Positions 62,106 to 64,000 of a stretch of 64,000 bases of DNA are shown piece by piece. Below the pieces are notes generated by a model. The model did not search any database. It had not been told where the DNA came from and worked only from the letters and a program-made list of their open reading frames with translations. The translations under genes and the position numbers were made by a program. Position 1 is the first letter of the stretch, and the number at the start of each line of letters is the position of its first letter. Source of the stretch: [Clostridium] scindens ATCC 35704 (GTDB lineage: Bacteria > Bacillota > Clostridia > Lachnospirales > Lachnospiraceae); the NCBI RefSeq assembly GCF_004295125.1, contig NZ_CP036170.1, positions 2,668,501-2,732,500 on the forward strand. Reading direction: 5' to 3'.

Positions 62106-63260
62106 ATGGCAAATAATATTGAAAAGATGATTGCCACCACGTTCATGGAGATGGCAGAAGGCCTGGAGACAGGAAGTTTCGGCAAGAAGCCGAAGATTGC
62201 CCTCACCGGCATGGGCAGCGAGCACGGGGAAGCGAACGCCATGGAAGCGGCAGTTGCCGCAGCAAAAGAGGGGATTGACGTATACTACATTGGTACATTA
62301 GAGGCCGAAGGAGTAACAACGGTCAAAGTGGCCAATGATGAAGAAGGCCACAAGAAGATGGAAGAACTTCTGAAGAACAAGGAAGTGGACGGAGCGGTCA
62401 CAATGCATTTCCCATTCCCGATTGGAGTATCCACTGTGGGGCGTGCGATTACGCCAGCTAAGGGAAAAGAGATGTATGTGGCAACCACCACAGGAACTTC
62501 CAGCGCAGACCGTATCGAGGGCATGATCAAGAATGCCATCTACGGAATCATCGCGGCTAAGGCTTGCGGCAATGCGAACCCGACCGTAGGCATACTGAAT
62601 GTAGACGGCGCCCGCCAGACGGAGATCGCGTTAAAGCAGCTGAAAGAAAATGGTTATGACATTACATTTGCGGAGTCGGCAAGAGCAGACGGAGGATGCG
62701 TCATGAGAGGCAACGATGTCCTTCAGGGCTCTCCGGACATCATGGTATGTGATTCATTGTCAGGAAACATCCTGATTAAGATGCTGTCTTCCTATACGAC
62801 AGGAGGAAGTTTCGAGGCATCCGGATACGGATATGGACCGGGAATCGGTGAAGGCTATGACCAGCTGGTCATGATTGTATCCCGTGCTTCCGGCGCGCCG
62901 CTGATCGCTGGAGCGATCCGCTATGCGGCACAGTTGGTAAGAGGCAAGATATTCGAAGTTGCAAAGAAGGAATTCGAGGCTGCCAACAATGCAGGCCTTA
63001 AAGATATTCTTGCAGCGAGAAAGGCTGCCGATAAGCCGGCTGCAGCGCAGGAAGAAATTACGGCACCTCCGAAAGAGGTAGTAACCTCGCAGATAGCAGG
63101 AATCGAGATCATGGATCTGGAAGACGGCGTAAAAGCCCTCTGGAAGATCGGCATCTATGCAGAGAGTGGTATGGGCTGCACAGGACCGATTATCCTGGTA
63201 TCTGACGCGAATCTTGCAAAGGCAGAAGAAGAACTGAAAAAGGCAGGATATATTAATTAG
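62106..63260 (+). CDS. grdD: Glycine reductase component C alpha subunit
   Basis: A 384-residue subunit related to the PlsX/phosphate-acyltransferase fold, which releases acetyl phosphate. N-terminus MANNIEKMIATTFMEMAEGL, family blocks IALTGMGSEHGEANAMEAA, GYGYGPGIGEGYDQLVMIVS and ALWKIGIYAESGMGCTGP. ATG 62106 follows AGGGGTGG, 12 bases after grdC. Last gene of the operon, closed by a strong terminator. Confidence 0.94.
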   Translation: MANNIEKMIATTFMEMAEGLETGSFGKKPKIALTGMGSEHGEANAMEAAVAAAKEGIDVYYIGTLEAEGVTTVKVANDEEGHKKMEELLKNKEVDGAVTMHFPFPIGVSTVGRAITPAKGKEMYVATTTGTSSADRIEGMIKNAIYGIIAAKACGNANPTVGILNVDGARQTEIALKQLKENGYDITFAESARADGGCVMRGNDVLQGSPDIMVCDSLSGNILIKMLSSYTTGGSFEASGYGYGPGIGEGYDQLVMIVSRASGAPLIAGAIRYAAQLVRGKIFEVAKKEFEAANNAGLKDILAARKAADKPAAAQEEITAPPKEVVTSQIAGIEIMDLEDGVKALWKIGIYAESGMGCTGPIILVSDANLAKAEEELKKAGYIN

Positions 63261-63290
63261 CATTTATTCGGTGATAACACCAGATTGTTT

Positions 63291-63335
63291 AAGGGAAGTG
63301 GCATCTTGATGTGTCAAGATGCCACTTCCCTTTAT
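63291..63335 (+). terminator. Strong terminator of the grd operon
   Basis: AAGGGAAGTGGCATCTTGA (63291-63309) and its exact reverse complement (63314-63332) form a 19-bp stem with the loop TGTG; a short T-tract follows. Confidence 0.9.
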
Positions 63336-63376
63336 CCCCTTATGGTTTTATAATGAAACCGTGAGGTGTTAATAGT

Positions 63377-64000
63377 ATGGAAGCGGTTATAAAAATGACG
63401 GTTCCAGCAGTAAGGCACCACGTTCGCTGGAGGCAGATTGCGGACGGAGTCTTGCTGGCTGGAGTATTAGCGACCCTGTATATCTATGCAAGAGTTCAGG
63501 GATCGACATGTGCGAAAATGTCGGGAAGCGCTGGAAATGGATATGAAATTTCGGATGGGGGAATGTCCATTCCCGCGCAGGAACTTCCGGATACGGCGAT
63601 AGGAGTGATCGATATCTCCGGGCTTGGAGGGCTGATCGCGGTCAGAAGAAGTATGGAGCAGGCTCCCGTGTCGGTGGACGAGGACAGTCAGGCGCTGCCG
63701 TTCGCGGCTCCAATACCGGACATAACCTTGCAGGTGCCTGAGACAGGCTTGAACGGTGGCGGCAAAGATGAGGAAAATGACGTTTCCATAACGGCTTTGA
63801 CGGTATCTGTATATGGCAATAGTGGCATTCCGGAACTTACTACATTTACAGTAGAGCAAGAGAACTTCGATGCAGCGTCCCTTGAGATTCCAAGAAGGCT
63901 TGGAAAGGAGTTTGACGGCTGGTATCTGGATGCCGACGGTACAAAGCCTTTTGAAGGGCTGGCAGAGAATCAGAAGGCATTAGAATTGTATGCAGGCTGG
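63377..64000 (+). CDS. Surface protein with InlB-type repeat, 3' end cut off
   Basis: The frame from ATG 63377 stays open to the window edge (208 codons) and continues beyond it. Residues about 18-37 (IADGVLLAGVLATLYIYARV) are a membrane anchor or signal segment after a short basic tail. The next 110 residues are low-complexity and Pro/Asp-rich. At about 180-208 there is an InlB B-repeat (Listeria-Bacteroides type): RRLGKEFDGWYLDADGTKPF ending ELYAGW. Such repeats occur in adhesins and other extracellular proteins of Firmicutes. GAGGTG is a weak ribosome site. The function depends on the missing part. Confidence 0.65.
   Translation, partial: MEAVIKMTVPAVRHHVRWRQIADGVLLAGVLATLYIYARVQGSTCAKMSGSAGNGYEISDGGMSIPAQELPDTAIGVIDISGLGGLIAVRRSMEQAPVSVDEDSQALPFAAPIPDITLQVPETGLNGGGKDEENDVSITALTVSVYGNSGIPELTTFTVEQENFDAASLEIPRRLGKEFDGWYLDADGTKPFEGLAENQKALELYAGW

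Noticed and set aside
1-64000. CRISPR arrays, prophage genes, rRNA or tRNA genes
   Set aside because: No regularly spaced repeats, phage structural genes, or conserved rRNA/tRNA sequences were seen on either strand by eye.

Overview
The window looks like a chromosomal segment of an anaerobic, low-to-mid GC Firmicute of the Lachnospiraceae, plausibly a [Clostridium] scindens-like gut bacterium. Support comes from a complete selenium-dependent glycine reductase (Stickland) operon with two in-frame UGA codons, strong AGGAGG ribosome sites, BceRS/BceAB and BlaR1/BlaI signalling, and the DUF5717/DUF5716 genes that I associate with Lachnospiraceae. The species call is an inference.

Layout. (1) 1-4500 is visibly AT-richer and decaying: a broken GH2 beta-galactosidase beside an intact GPH-type sugar symporter, a blaR1-blaI pair with promoter and operator but no beta-lactamase, and a remnant of an old-yellow-enzyme/2-enoate reductase gene. 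(2) 4573-16401: an acyltransferase-like gene, a sugar ABC importer, a GH123-like glycosidase, then (overlapping ATGA) a Cys-type molybdopterin oxidoreductase, a four-cluster ferredoxin, a MobA-MoeA fusion, MobB and a MATE exporter. (3) 16488-21576: the housekeeping run pyrH-frr-uppS-cdsA-dxr-rseP. (4) 21662-28771: a peptidoglycan-binding protein, a transglutaminase-like protein and carAB with its own promoter and a leader terminator. (5) 28937-33919: an ECF-type sigma factor, a membrane protein and an ABC-2 exporter, separated by an IS110-family element with a structured non-coding end. (6) 33966-41654: a SleB-type hydrolase behind a WalR-like box, a BceRS-BceAB module with a BceR-like box, a cytidylate-kinase-like protein, a cupin and a CobD/HisC-like aminotransferase. 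(7) 41756-47135: three co-directional genes encoding a giant DUF5717 protein, an Hsp70/actin-like DUF5716 protein and a TPR-like protein; this is the best candidate for an undescribed system. (8) 47237-53263: a polar amino-acid ABC importer and purC-purF-purB. (9) 53749-63260: an AGCS amino-acid/Na+ symporter, a glycine riboswitch with terminator, then grdX-grdE-grdB(Sec)-trxB-trxA-grdA(Sec)-grdC-grdD. (10) A truncated protein with an InlB-type repeat runs off the end.

How it fits together: glycine would be imported (possibly by the AGCS carrier), sensed by the riboswitch, and reduced to acetyl phosphate by GrdE/GrdB (glycine-specific component B), GrdA (selenoprotein A) and GrdC/GrdD (component C), with TrxB/TrxA supplying electrons. 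The envelope genes (WalR-box hydrolase, Bce module, MATE pump, BlaR/BlaI) suggest exposure to cell-wall-active antibiotics or peptides. The molybdoenzyme cluster suggests reductive or oxidative chemistry linked to a glycoconjugate, but its substrate cannot be read from sequence.
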